NCBI GenBank assembly: GCA_933228675.1
Contig: OW121742.1
Location: forward strand, 110,977,242-111,041,241
Direction of reading: 5' to 3'
Source of the DNA: Stomorhina lunata
Lineage: Eukaryota > Arthropoda > Insecta > Diptera > Rhiniidae
DNA length: 64,000 bases
Positions within the stretch are counted from its first letter, which is position 1. The number at the start of each line of letters is the position of its first letter. The notes below the pieces were generated by a model, which searched no databases, had not been told where the DNA came from, and was given only the letters and a program-made list of their open reading frames with translations. Positions 46,131-57,005 of this stretch are shown piece by piece. The position numbers and the translations under genes were made by a program.

Positions 46131-46147
46131 GGCATATACTTCAGGAG
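46131..46147 (+). promoter_or_regulatory. Su(Hw)-like motif, weak
   Basis: GGCATATACTTCAGGAG contains GCATA and ACTTCAGG but with an internal insertion. Confidence 0.3.
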
Positions 46148-46308
46148 TTAGGGAAAATTATAAGTAAACTTATAAAGAAGCCAAGAAAATTCAGAAAAAC
46201 TTATAGTTATTAGCTACTCATAAAGAAGTCCAATACTGGAAATGGAAAGTATATTCATGCCAAAAATTTCAGGCTATAAAATAAATGCATTTCTTTCTGT
46301 CCCGAACT

Positions 46309-46327
46309 ATTGCCTAGCATTAAGGCG
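46309..46327 (+). promoter_or_regulatory. Su(Hw)-like motif
   Basis: ATTGCCTAGCATTAAGGCG has TTGCCTA and AAGGCG; the middle GCATT differs from CTTTT. Confidence 0.45.
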
Positions 46328-46436
46328 TTTTGGCTTAAAGAATTACACACAATTTATGACGTTTGTTTCTTTATTTTTTTGGAATGTTTTCAAAAGCCAT
46401 TTGGAATATGAGCAATTTTTTATTACCCCCATAAAC

Positions 46437-46455
46437 TGTTGCATAGCTACAAGGA
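46437..46455 (+). promoter_or_regulatory. Su(Hw)-like motif
   Basis: TGTTGCATAGCTACAAGGA has the full TGTTGCATA left half, as in gypsy insulator sites, and AAGGA on the right. Confidence 0.45.
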
Positions 46456-46657
46456 TCTTTAAGTTTTGGTAAATATTTTCTTTTATTCAATTCTTGTTTT
46501 TCTAAGTGTAAAACGAAGTAAATATTTCAAAACAAACACAACATATTTTTATGAGGGCACTTAAGCTAAAGAAATGTTTCATTTAAATTCAAAAACTTCT
46601 TGTACGTATTATAAAATTTAATATGTAATTAAATGGTTTTAGTATTAGACATACAAG

Positions 46658-46677
46658 TGTTGCCTAACATTCAGGCG
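46658..46677 (+). promoter_or_regulatory. Su(Hw)-like motif
   Basis: TGTTGCCTAACATTCAGGCG has the full left half TGTTGCCTA and the full right half CAGGCG. Confidence 0.5.
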
Positions 46678-46795
46678 TTAGAGATTTAAAAAGAGAAGAT
46701 TTATGTAAAATATTTGTATAAATCAAAAGTTTTCCTTATTTAAGAAACAATATGTCAGATGATTTTTATTTATTGCTCTTAGAATTTTAAATACC

Positions 46796-46813
46796 ATTGC
46801 CTACTTCTAGGAT
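46796..46813 (+). promoter_or_regulatory. Su(Hw)-like motif, strong match
   Basis: ATTGCCTACTTCTAGGAT has TTGCCTACTT and TAGG in the standard spacing. Confidence 0.55.
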
Positions 46814-47006
46814 CCCTAATATTTTACTTTTTTTATAGTTTAAGTACAAAAACTTTATTTTTCCTTAACTTGTTTTTAGAAATAATTACACCTCTTTATA
46901 TGTTAGGTAAAAACTTAAAGTAAAACTTGTTGGAATTTTACCAAGGATTTTCTCTTAAGTTGTATTTGATTTACACAAAAATGTCAGATCATCATGTAAA
47001 TTGTTT

Positions 47007-47024
47007 GAAGCATACTTTCAGGGT
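47007..47024 (+). promoter_or_regulatory. Su(Hw)-like motif, strong match
   Basis: GAAGCATACTTTCAGGGT has the complete GCATACTTT core and CAGGG. Confidence 0.55.
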
Positions 47025-47155
47025 GTCAAAGGCAGTTGGGTTTTAAAGAAAAAAAGTTGGAAACAAGATTTAAAAGAAATTGAAAGGAAATAATATGACA
47101 TTTTATAATATGAATTTTCTATAGAATAATTTAAGTACGTAAAATGTTTAATAAA

Positions 47156-50100
47156 AAATAACGAAAAAAATTCTATATAACGAAAAATTTTCTATAGAAA
47201 ATTTTTGTTCCAATTTTTGTTTGTTTAAAGAAAAATATTTTACAGTAAAATTTTTTCACAACAAAAAATTTTCTATAGAAAAGTTCTTTTAACGAAAAAT
47301 TTTTTAACTATAAATTTTCTATAGTAAAAATTTTTTATAGAAAAATTCTTTTAACGAAAAATATTCCATAGAGATATTTTTTAACAACGAAAAATGTTTC
47401 TATAGAAAATTTTTTTTAACGGAAAATTTTTGAACGAAAATTTTCTATAGAAACAAAAATTTTCTATAGTAACAAAAAATTTTGTATTAAAACATTTTTT
47501 AATAACAACAAATTTTTTACAGAAGAATTTTTTAAGAATAAAAAAATGGTGGTAGAAAGATTTTTACAGAAAACCAAGAAAATTTTTTCTGTTAAAAATT
47601 TTTTTTAACGAAAAATTTTCCATAGAAAAATTTTTTTAACGAAAAATTTTCTATAGAAAAATTTTTTTAACGAAAAATTTTTTATAGAAACATTTTTTTA
47701 ACGAAAAATTTTCTATAGAAAAATTTTTTTAACAAAAAATTTTCTATAGAAAATTGTTTTAACGAAAAATTTTCTATAGAAAATTGTTTTAACGAAAAAT
47801 TTTCTATAGAAAATTGTTTTAACGAAAAATTTTCTATCGAAAATTGTTTTAACGAAAAATTTTCTATAGCAAATTGTTTTAACGAAAAATTTTCTATAGA
47901 AAATTTTTTTTAATGAAAATTTTTCTACAGAAAATTTTTCTACAGAAAATTTGTTTTACGAAAAATTTTTTAACGAAAAGTTTTCTGTAGAAAAATTTTT
48001 GTTAACGAAAAATTTTCTATGGAAAAATTTTTGTTAACGAAAAATTTTGTATGGAAAATTTTTTTTAACGAAAAATATTCTATAGAAAATTTTTTTTAAC
48101 GAAAAATTTTCTATAGAAAAATTTTTGTAAAGAAAAATTTTTTTAACGAAAAATTTTCTATAGAAAACTTTTTTTAACGAAAAATTTTCTATAAAAAATT
48201 TTTTTTAACGAAAAATTTTCTATAAAAAATTTTTGTAATGAAAAATTTTCTATAGAAAAACATTTTTAATGAAAAATTTTCTGTGGAAATTTTTTTTGAA
48301 CGAAAAATTTTTCCATAGAAAAATTGTGTTATAACAAAAAAAAATTCTATAGACGAATTTTTTTAACGAAAAATTTTCTAATGAAAAATTTTTTTAACAA
48401 AAATTTTTTAACGAAAAATTTTCTATTGAAAATTTGTTTTAATGAAAAAATTTTCTACAGAAAAAATTTTTCTATCTTTTGCTAAAAAAAAAATTTTGTC
48501 AAAAAAAAAATTCTAGACAAATTTTTTTGTTATAACAAAATTTTTCTATAGAAAAATTTTTCGTTATTAAAAAATTTCTCTATAGAAAAATGTTCGTTAA
48601 AAATTTTTCATTTAAATATTTTTCTTTAAAGAAATGTTCTATAGAGCATTTATAAAAAAAGTTTTCTATAGAAAATTTTTCGTTACAATAAAAGTTTTCT
48701 ATAGAAAATTTTTCGTTATAACAAAAGTTTTCTATAGAAAATTTTTCGTTATAACAAAAGTTTTCTATAGAAAATTTTCATTCAAAAAATTTTTCTATTG
48801 CAAATTTTTCGTTAAAAAAAATTTCTTTAGAAAAGTTTTTCTTTAGAAATTTTTTCGTTACAATAAAAGTTTTCTATAGAAAAATTTCTATAGAAAATTT
48901 TTCTTTCAAAAAATTTTTATATTGCTAATTTTTAGTTAAAAAAAAATTTCTTTAGAAAATTTTTAGTTAAAAAAAAATTTCTTTAGAAAATTTTTTAATA
49001 AAAAAAAATTTTTCTGCAAAAAATTTTTCGATAAAAAAAATTGTCTATAGAAAATTTTTCGTTAAAAAAATTTTTCTTTAGAAAATTTTTCGTTAAAAAA
49101 TTTTTCTATAGAAAATTTTTCGTTAAAAATAGTTTGCTATAGAAAATTTTTCGTTAAAAAGATTTTTCTATAGAAAATTTTTCGTTAAAAAAATTTTTTA
49201 TAGAAAATTTTTCGTTATAAAAATTTTTCTAAAGAAAATTTTTCGTTAAAAAAATTTTCTATAGAAAACAATTCGTTAGTCATCTTTTTTTCTAAAATTT
49301 GTAGTTAAAAATATTCTTTGATAGAAAATTTTTGATTGAAAAAATTTTTCTATAGAAATTTTCGTTAAAAAAATTCTTATAGACATTTTTTCGTTAAAAA
49401 TTTTTTCTGGAGAAATTTTTGGCGTAAGAAAAATTTTTCTGTACAATTTTTCGTTTAAAAATTTTTTCTATAAAAATTTTTTCTTTAAAAAAATTCCTAT
49501 TGAAAAATTTTCAATAAAAAATTTTTCTATAGAAAATTTATTAGTTAAAAATTTTTTATATAGAAATTTTATTCGTTAAAAAATGTTTCTATACAAAAAT
49601 ATTCATTAAAAAAAATTTTTCTATAGAAAATTTTTCGTTAGAAGTTTTTCTATACAAATTTTTTCTGTTGAAAATTTTTCTATAAAAAATTTTTGTTCAA
49701 AAATATTTTCTATAGAAAATTGTTTCCTTAAAAAATTTTTCTGTAGAGAATTATTCGGTAAAAAATTTTTCTATGCAAAATTCTTCGTTAAAAAAATTTT
49801 TCTATAGAAAATTTTTCTTTAGAAAATTTTGCTTTAAAATTTTTTTTTTAGAAATTTTGCTACAAAAAATTTTTCGTTCATAAATTTTTCTATTAAATTA
49901 TTTTTCGTTATAACAAAATTCTTTTTTTTTTCATCAAAAATTTTTCTTTAGAAAATGTTTTGTTATCAAAAAATTTCTATAGAAAATTTTTCGTTAAAAT
50001 AATCTTTCCATAGAAAATTTTTCATTAAAAAAATTTTTCTATAGAAAATTTTTAGTTAAAAAAATTTGTCTATAAAAAATTTTTCGATAAAAAATTTTTC

Positions 50101-50490
50101 TATAGAAAATTTTTCTATAGAAAATTTTTCTATAGAAAATTTTTCTTTAGAAAATTAAAAAAACATTTTAATAGGAAAATGTTTTTATAGATTTTTTTAA
50201 CGATCAATTTTTTATAGAAAAACTTTTCAACGAAAAATTACGTATAGAAAAACTTTTATTATAGAAAATTTTGCAAAGAAAATTTTTTTTACGAAAATTT
50301 TTTATAAAAAAAATTTTCTACCGAAAAATTTTTTAACAAAAAATTTTGTTATAACTAAAAATTTTCTATAGAAACATTTTTGTATTACAAAAAATTTTCT
50401 ATAAAAAATTTCTTAATACATAACAAAAAATTTTTTATAGAAAAATTTTGGGATAACAAAAAATTCTCTATAGAGAAATTTAGTTAGAGG
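47156..50490. repeat. 31-bp AACG/CGTT satellite with two orientation switches
   Basis: Same family as 43181-45505 but older. 47156-48470 is in the plus orientation (AACGAAAAATTTTCTATAG). From about 48540 to 50150 the units are reversed (CTATAGAAAATTTTTCGTT). From about 50200 to 50490 the plus orientation returns. A perfect 16-bp palindrome, TTTTGTTATAACAAAA, lies at 48525-48540 at the first switch. Local homogeneous groups occur at 47740-47890 (AATTGTTTT variant) and 48654-48770 (AAAAGTTTTC variant). Confidence 0.94.
48525..48540. repeat. 16-bp palindrome at a satellite orientation switch
   Basis: TTTTGTTATAACAAAA is perfectly self-complementary and lies where the 31-bp array changes orientation. 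GTTATAACAAAA recurs in several downstream units (near 48715 and 48746). Confidence 0.85.
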
Positions 50491-50596
50491 TAAAAATTTT
50501 CTTAATTTTGACTTATTTTTAAGACTTTTAAAGAAGCTCTAAGTAATTTTTGCTTTTACATACAAAATTTTAGTTTTTTCCTAAAAATCCAAAAAG

Positions 50597-50614
50597 TGTT
50601 GCCTAATTTTGGGT
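50597..50614 (+). promoter_or_regulatory. Su(Hw)-like motif, strong match
   Basis: TGTTGCCTAATTTTGGGT has TGTTGCCTA, TTTT and GGG in standard spacing. Confidence 0.55.
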
Positions 50615-50750
50615 CTCAAAAAATTTAGTTTGTTGAGAATTTTTAGATTAAAAAATATTTTTAAAAAATAATAGCTTAAATAATATTAAAAAAAAACTAT
50701 TTTAAGTGATTTTGGCTCATTTAAGGTAAAAATAAGTTATCTTAAAAAAG

Positions 50751-50767
50751 TGTTGCCTAGTTTAAGG
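50751..50767 (+). promoter_or_regulatory. Su(Hw)-like motif
   Basis: TGTTGCCTAGTTTAAGG has the complete left half and AAGG, one base shorter than the best sites. Confidence 0.5.
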
Positions 50768-51615
50768 TTTTATTAAAATTTAATTTTTTTAATATGATTT
50801 TAATTTTCAATTTAAGGTATCAATTTCAAAATCTTTTATGTAGTTTTTTTTCTGAAACAGTCTCTTTTTGCTCTTAGGAGTCTTTTACATGAATTTTTGA
50901 TAGAATTTTCTTTACTTGTCTGTTTGTTTGTCTGTCTTTTAAAATGTCTGTAATAAATACACATGTTTTTGTCAGGTACACATAAATTACATTAAGAATC
51001 TTATAAATATTAAATACAAACTTTTCTGTTTTTTTTTTTGCAAAAGAATACCAAAAATTTCTTTTTTCTCATATATTAACGGAGATCAAACAAGAAGATA
51101 AGGATAGAATTTGTTTTAGGGGTTCTATAAGGGGGGAGTCTTGATTTCGTGGAAAAATTGGAGAGACTAATGAAGTCAAAGATGAAAAGCTTTTTTTTTA
51201 TAATTTTTTGAAGATTTTTGAGAAATAATTACACGATTTTTTTTAACAAATTTTTTTAATGAGCAATTTTTTAGTTTTTTTTTTTTGAAGCCCACTTTTA
51301 GGGTTAATTAAAGAGCACTTTTTAGAAAATTTTCTTTTTGAATTTTTTTAAAATTATTTCTTTTTTTTGATAAGATTTTGTGTTTGATTTTGTTTTAATT
51401 TTTTTAAAAATCTAACGGTTTTATTTTTTTTTAATTTCTGTTAAGATTTTTTTAATATTCGTTTTATTTTAGTCTTAATTTATGCGTTTAAAACTTCATA
51501 CTCGACGGCACGTTAACAACTGATACATGAAAAACTCTTGCGCAAATATTTAACATTCAAACAGTTCGAGGAGTTGTTTGAGCTATATGCTTTTTTTTTG
51601 CCTTTCCATTTACTT

Positions 51616-51632
51616 TAGTATACTTTTGGGAG
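51616..51632 (+). promoter_or_regulatory. Su(Hw)-like motif (GTATAC variant)
   Basis: TAGTATACTTTTGGGAG shares 15 bases with the site at 1401. Confidence 0.45.
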
Positions 51633-51641
51633 ACAAATTCC

Positions 51642-51660
51642 AAAGTATACTTCTAGGGGG
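51642..51660 (+). promoter_or_regulatory. Su(Hw)-like motif (GTATAC variant)
   Basis: AAAGTATACTTCTAGGGGG starts 26 bp after the start of the previous motif and has the same orientation, forming a close direct pair. Confidence 0.45.
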
Positions 51661-52137
51661 GGAACTTCTGTGTGTGCGTGTTTAAGTTAATATAAAATTC
51701 TTTGTGTAAGTAAGTGAAAATTGTGAAAATAGAAGGAATTTCAAAGGAAAGAAAACAACAAATCAACACAATATGACTATACAAAGCCAACAAGTTGTTG
51801 TAAATTTTTCGTTTCCACTAGCTAAGCAAAAAGAAATTCCGCTTTCCCTCTCCCTAAGACTTCTTTCAGGCCAAATCTTAAGTTCTTGCTGTTAGTTTAG
51901 CCCTACAAAGTTTTGCTTATATCTGCTCTTTACAAGCACATGTCCTTTTTCCTTTGGATGCCCAAGTTTGAAGGTGTAAATCTTGTGTTTATAACCTTTA
52001 AATTCATATGTTTCTCTTGGTACTTTTTCAATTTATTCCCGATATTTTGTTGTTTTTTAATACTTCTTTTATTGCGTATGACATTGAAATACTAACACAC
52101 ACTTTAAAACTAAAACACACACACATACAAACTTAGA

Positions 52138-52156
52138 CTCCTAAAAGTATACTAAC
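52138..52156 (-). promoter_or_regulatory. Su(Hw)-like motif (GTATAC variant)
   Basis: Minus strand reads GTTAGTATACTTTTAGGAG. It is the only minus-strand site in the 42.5-52.5 kb cluster. Confidence 0.45.
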
Positions 52157-52385
52157 ACTCCAGAAAAAAGCTTTTTTCACAACTTGTTGCCACTTACTTA
52201 AATACTACAACAAACAACTACAAAACAAAAGTCCCTCTCATACAAAAACATCCTTTCTAATAACCTTAGAGTCCTCTGCTGCTCTTCGCTAACAAGTCCT
52301 TTAGCTTTAATTTAAACATAAAACTTAATTTGAGAGTAACTCAATTTAAAGCTTAAAGTTTATCATTAAAAAAAAAAACACAAAC

Positions 52386-52406
52386 AGAGAGAGAGAGTGA
52401 GAGAGG
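52386..52406. promoter_or_regulatory. GAGA-rich tract
   Basis: A short GA-rich run with seven or more GA dinucleotides and one GTGA break. In flies such tracts can bind GAGA factor. It lies about 90 bp before the motif at 52493. Could equally be a simple microsatellite. Confidence 0.35.
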
Positions 52407-52492
52407 GCAAAAGCCTGAGTATGGTGTCATTTTGCCCTCACAACTAAGAAATTTCAATTTACTTTATATCTTTTTTTTTCTCAACACATCAG

Positions 52493-52512
52493 CTGTTGCA
52501 TAGTTTTAGGCT
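52493..52512 (+). promoter_or_regulatory. Su(Hw)-like motif, strong match
   Basis: CTGTTGCATAGTTTTAGGCT matches YTGTTGCATA and TTTTAGGC at nearly every position; one of the two best sites in the window. Confidence 0.6.
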
Positions 52513-52775
52513 TATCATCTAAAGTCAAGCCAAAAAGGGCAGAAAAACAAATAAGATTTATGGCTTGGAAGTGCAACAGTGATATATTATATATCTACAA
52601 TATAAAAGAAAAATAACCTGTTACACTATTTTTGGTATAAGGATTAAATAAAAGTAAGAAAAAAAGTCATAAATAATATATAAAGATAATAAATTGCAGC
52701 CTTAAAACACAAACAACAAAAGAAAAAAATATAATAAAAAATTATCATTAAATTTCCTTTAAACCTTTTTAAAGA

Positions 52776-55700
52776 AAATTTTTATACAATAACTTCAATT
52801 TGAAAAAATTTAATATTGAAAACAAATTTCTTTACAAAAAATTACTTTTGATAAAATTTTCTAAAGAAAAACTTACATTTTTTCTATAGAAAAAATTACA
52901 TTAAGATTTTTTCTATAGAAAAAATTTAAAAAAAATCTTTTCTATAACAAAAATTTCATCGAAATTTGTTCTATAGAAAATTTTCAGCAAAATTTTTTCT
53001 ATAAAAAAATTTCATCAAAATTTGTTCTATAAAAATTTTAGCAACATTTTTTTTATAGAAAAATTTCCTCAAAATTTTATTCTTTAGTAAAAATTTCCTC
53101 AAAATTTGTTTTATAAAAAAATTGAATCAAATTTGTTTCTATAAAAAAAAATTTAATAAAAATTTTTTCTATTAAAAAATTTTAACAAAATTTTTTCTAT
53201 TGAAAAAATTTTACAAAAATTTTTTCTATAGAAAGATTTTATCAAAATTTTATTCTTTAGAAAAAATTTCCTCAAAATTTGTTCTTTAGAAAAATCGCTT
53301 CAAAATTTGTTCTATAGAAAAATTTAATAAAAATTCTTTATAGAAAAATTTCATCAAAATTTGTTTATAGAAAAAATTTCATCAAAATTTTTTCTTTAAA
53401 AAAATTTCATCAAAATTATTTCTTTAGAAAAAATTTCATCAAATTTGTTTCTATAAAAAAAATTTAATAAAAATCGTTTCTATTTAAAAATTTCATCAAG
53501 ATTAATTTTTTCTGTAAAAAACTTCATCAAAATTTCTTTTATAGAAAAATTGCATCAACATTTTTTCCATTGGAAAAATTTCATCAAAAACAATTTTTTT
53601 CTATTAAAAAATTTTTTTAAAATTTTTTCTATAACAAAAATTTCATCAAAATTTGTTCTATAGAAAAATTGCATCAAAATTTGTTCTATAGAAAAATTTC
53701 AGCAAAATTTTTTTATAGAAAAATTTCAGCACAATTTTTTCTTATAGAAAAATTTCTTCAAAATTGTATTCTTTAGTAAAAATTTTCTCAAAATTTGTTT
53801 TATAGAAAAATTGCATCAAAATTTGTTCTATAGAAAAATTTCATAAAAATGTTTTCAATAGAAAAAATTTAATAACAATTTTTTCTATTAAAAAACTTCA
53901 TCAAAATAAAATTTTTTCTATAAAAAATTTCATCGAAATTTCTTTTATAGAAAAATTTCATCAAAAATTTTTCTATAGAAAAAAACGCATCAAAATAAAA
54001 TTTGTTCTACTAAAAAATTTCATCAAAATTTTTTTATAGAAAAAATTCATCAACATTTTTTCTATAAAAAAATTTCATCAAAATTATTTCTATAGAAAAA
54101 ATTTCATAAAATTTTTTTCTATAGAAAAAATTTCATAAAATTTTTTTCTATAGAAAAAATTTAATAAAAATTGTTTCTATTAAAAAATTTCATCAAGATG
54201 AATTTTTCTTTCAAATTTTATCAAAATTTATTTTATAGAAAATTTGCATTTTTGCTATAGAAAAAAAATCATCAAAAAAAATTTTTTTTCTTGGAAAAAA
54301 TTTCATCAAAATTTTTTCTATAGAAAAAATTCATCAAAATAAAATCTTTTCTATTAAAAAATTTTATCAACATTTTTTCTATAGAAAAAATTTCAGCCAA
54401 ATTTTTCTATAGAAAAAATTTAATTTAAAATTTTTTTATAGAAAAATTTCATCAAAATTTTATTCTTTAGAAAAAATTTCCTCAAAATTTGTTCTATAGA
54501 AAAATTGCATTAAAATTTGTTCTATAGAAAAATTTCATCAACATTTTTTTATAGAAAAAATTCATCAACATTTCTTCTATAAAAAAAAATTTAATAAAAA
54601 TTTTTGCTTTTAAAAAATTTCATCAAGATCAATTTTTCTTTCAAATTTTATCAAAATTTCTTTTATAGAAAATTTGCATTTTTGCTATAGAAAAAAAATT
54701 CATCAAAAAAATTTTTTTTTTTCTTAGAAAAAATTTCATCAAAATTTTTTCTATAGAAAAAATTCATCAAAATAAAATCTTTTCTATTAAAAAATTTTAT
54801 CAACATTTTTTCTATAGAAAAAATTTCAGCCAAATTTTTCTATAGAAAAAATTTAATTTAAAATTTTTTTATAGAAAAATTTCATCAAAATTTTATTCTT
54901 TAGAAAAAATTTCCTCAAAATTTGTTCTATAGAAAAATTGCATTAAAATTTGTTCTATAGAAAAATTTCATCAACATTTTTTATAGAAAAAATTCATCAA
55001 CATTTCTTCTATAAAAAAAAATTTAATAAAAATTTTTGCTTTTAAAAAATTTCATCAAGATCAATTTTTCTTTCAAATTTTATCAAAATTTCTTTTATAG
55101 AAAATTTGCATTTTTGCTATAGAAAAAAAATTCATCAAAAAATTTTTTTTTTTTCTTAGAAAAAATTTCATCAAAATTTTTTCTATAGAAAAAATTCATC
55201 AAAATAAAATTTTTTCTATTAAAAAATTTTATCAACATTTTTTCTATAGAAAAAATTTTAGCCAAATTTTTCTATAGAAAAAATTTAATCTAAAACTTTT
55301 TTTATAGAAAAATTTCATCAAAATTTTATTCTTTAGAAAAAATTTCCTCAAAATTTGTTCTATAGAAAAATTGCATTAAAATTTGTTCTATAGAAAAATT
55401 TCATCAACATTTTTTTTATAGAAAAAATTCATCAACATTTCTTCTTTAAAAAAACTTTCATCAAAATTATTTCTATAGAAAAAATTTTATGAAACTTTTT
55501 TCTATAGAAAAAATTTAATAAAAATTTTTGCTATTAAAAAATTTCATCAAGATGAATTTTTCTTTCAAATTTTATCAAAATTTCTTTTATAGAAAAATTG
55601 CATCGACATTTTTGCTATAGAAAAATATTCATCAAAAAAAAAAAACAATTTTTTCTTAGAAAAAATAGAAATAGAAAAAATGTCATCAACATTTTTTATA

Positions 55701-56655
55701 GAAAAAATTTCATCAAAATTTTTTTTATAGAAAAATTTCATCAAACTTTTATTCTTTACAAAAAAATTCCTCAAAATTTGTGCTATAGAAAAATTTCATC
55801 AACATTTTTTTTATAGATAAAATTTCATCAACATTTTTTATAGAAAAAATTTTATCAAAATTATTTCTAAAGAAAAAAATGTCATCAAATTTTTTTCTAT
55901 AGAAAAAATTTAATAAACATTTTTTCTATTCAAAAATTTCATCAAAATTTCTTTTATAGAAAAATTTCATCAAAATTTATTTTATAGAAAAAATTCATCA
56001 AAATAAAATTTGTTCTACTAAAATATTTTATCAAACTTTTTTCTATAGTTTTTTCTATATTCATTCATTCAAATTTTATTATAGAAAAAATTTCATCCAA
56101 ATTTTTTTATAGAAAAAATTTCATCAAAATTTTTTTATAGAAAAAATTTCATCAACATTTTTTTTATGGAAAAATTTCATCAAAATTTTATTCTTAAGAA
56201 AAAATTTCCTATAGAAAAATTGTTCTATAGAAAAATTGCATCAAAATTTGTTCTATAGAAAAATTTTATCAAATTTTTTTATGGAAAAAATTCATCAAAA
56301 CTTTTTCTATAAAAAAATTTCATCAAAATTATTTCTATAGAAAAAATTTTATCAACATGAATTTTTTTCTATTAAAAAATTTCATCAAAATTTCTTTTAT
56401 AGAAAAATTTCATCAAAATTTTTTCTATAGAAAAATTGTACCCAATGTTTTTTATAGAAAAAATTTCATCAACATTTTTTTTTATAAGAAAATTTTATTA
56501 AAATTTTGTCTATGGAAAAATTTCATAAAAATATGTTCTATAAAAAAAATGTTATCAATTTTTTTCTATAAAAAAATTTGATCAAAATTTTTTCTATAGA
56601 AAAAATTTCGTCAAATATTTTTTCTTTAGAAACAATTTCCTCAAAATTTGTTCAT
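52776..56655. repeat. Diverged 30-31 bp satellite, CTATAG core with TTTCATCAAAA linker
   Basis: Units join TTTTTTCTATAGAAAAAATT with TCATCAAAA and vary in length and sequence (TTCCTCAAAA, TTGCATCAAAA, TTTAATAAAAA, TTTCAGCAAA). Monomer order is itself repeated with a period near 430 bp between about 54180 and 55560. Copies are older and more variable than those at 57006-58330. Confidence 0.95.
54181..55570. repeat. Higher-order repeat of about 430 bp
   Basis: The landmark CATCAAGAT(G/C)AATTTTTC recurs at 54191, 54621, 55053 and 55545, giving steps of 430, 432 and 492 bp. The monomers between landmarks, including the odd TTGCATTTTTGCTATAG unit, match in order. The second and third intervals are nearly identical; the last is longer by about two monomers. 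Confidence 0.92.
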
Positions 56656-57005
56656 TCAAATGAAATTTTTCTATAGAAAATTTCATTAAAAATAACTTTT
56701 TTATACAAAATTACATTAAATAGGAAATTTTTCTATAGAAAATTTCATTTCAATAAAGTTTTCTATAGAAAAATTTCATTTCAATGCAATTTTCTATAAA
56801 AACAATTCATTTTAATGATTTTTTATATAAAAAAAAATCATATCAATGAAAAAATTTAATTTTAATGAGATTTTAAATGAAATTTTCTATAGAAAAATTT
56901 AATTTCAATGAAAAAAGTTTCAGCAAAAGAATTTTTTCTATAGAAAATAATTCTTTTGCTGAAACTTTTTAATAAAGATTCTATTTCATGAAATTTAATA
57001 CATAA
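56656..57005. repeat. Transitional CTATAG repeats and a 59-bp palindrome
   Basis: Irregular units with AAATTTCATTTCAATG linkers join the TTTCATC array to the CACTGACATG array. They include the large palindrome at 56912-56970. Confidence 0.8.
56912..56970. repeat. 59-bp near-perfect palindrome centred on CTATAG
   Basis: Arms 56912-56933 (AAAAAGTTTCAGCAAAAGAA then TT) and 56949-56970 are exact 22-bp reverse complements. The 15 bases between them are the satellite core, which is itself almost palindromic, so the structure could extrude with hardly any loop. Confidence 0.95.

Larger units (their letters stand above)
45506..47155. other. Spacer with nine Su(Hw)-like motifs
   Basis: Single-copy AT-rich DNA with nine plus-strand motifs between 45611 and 47024, a mean spacing of about 175 bp. 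A 76-codon frame at 46242-46472 contains two of these motifs and has no recognised domain, so it is not called. No RNA gene seen. Confidence 0.8.
50491..52775. other. Spacer with six Su(Hw)-like motifs and a GAGA tract
   Basis: The longest spacer in the right half. Motifs lie at 50597, 50751, 51616, 51642 and 52493 on the plus strand and 52138 on the minus strand. Poly-T-rich sequence fills 51200-51480. A 60-codon frame near 51913-52095 is hydrophobic but has no recognised domain and no supporting context, so it is not called. Confidence 0.8.

Noticed and set aside
46242..46472. 76-codon open frame in the spacer
   Set aside because: It contains two of the recurring Su(Hw)-like motifs, has no recognisable domain and no flanking splice or promoter context that I can support.
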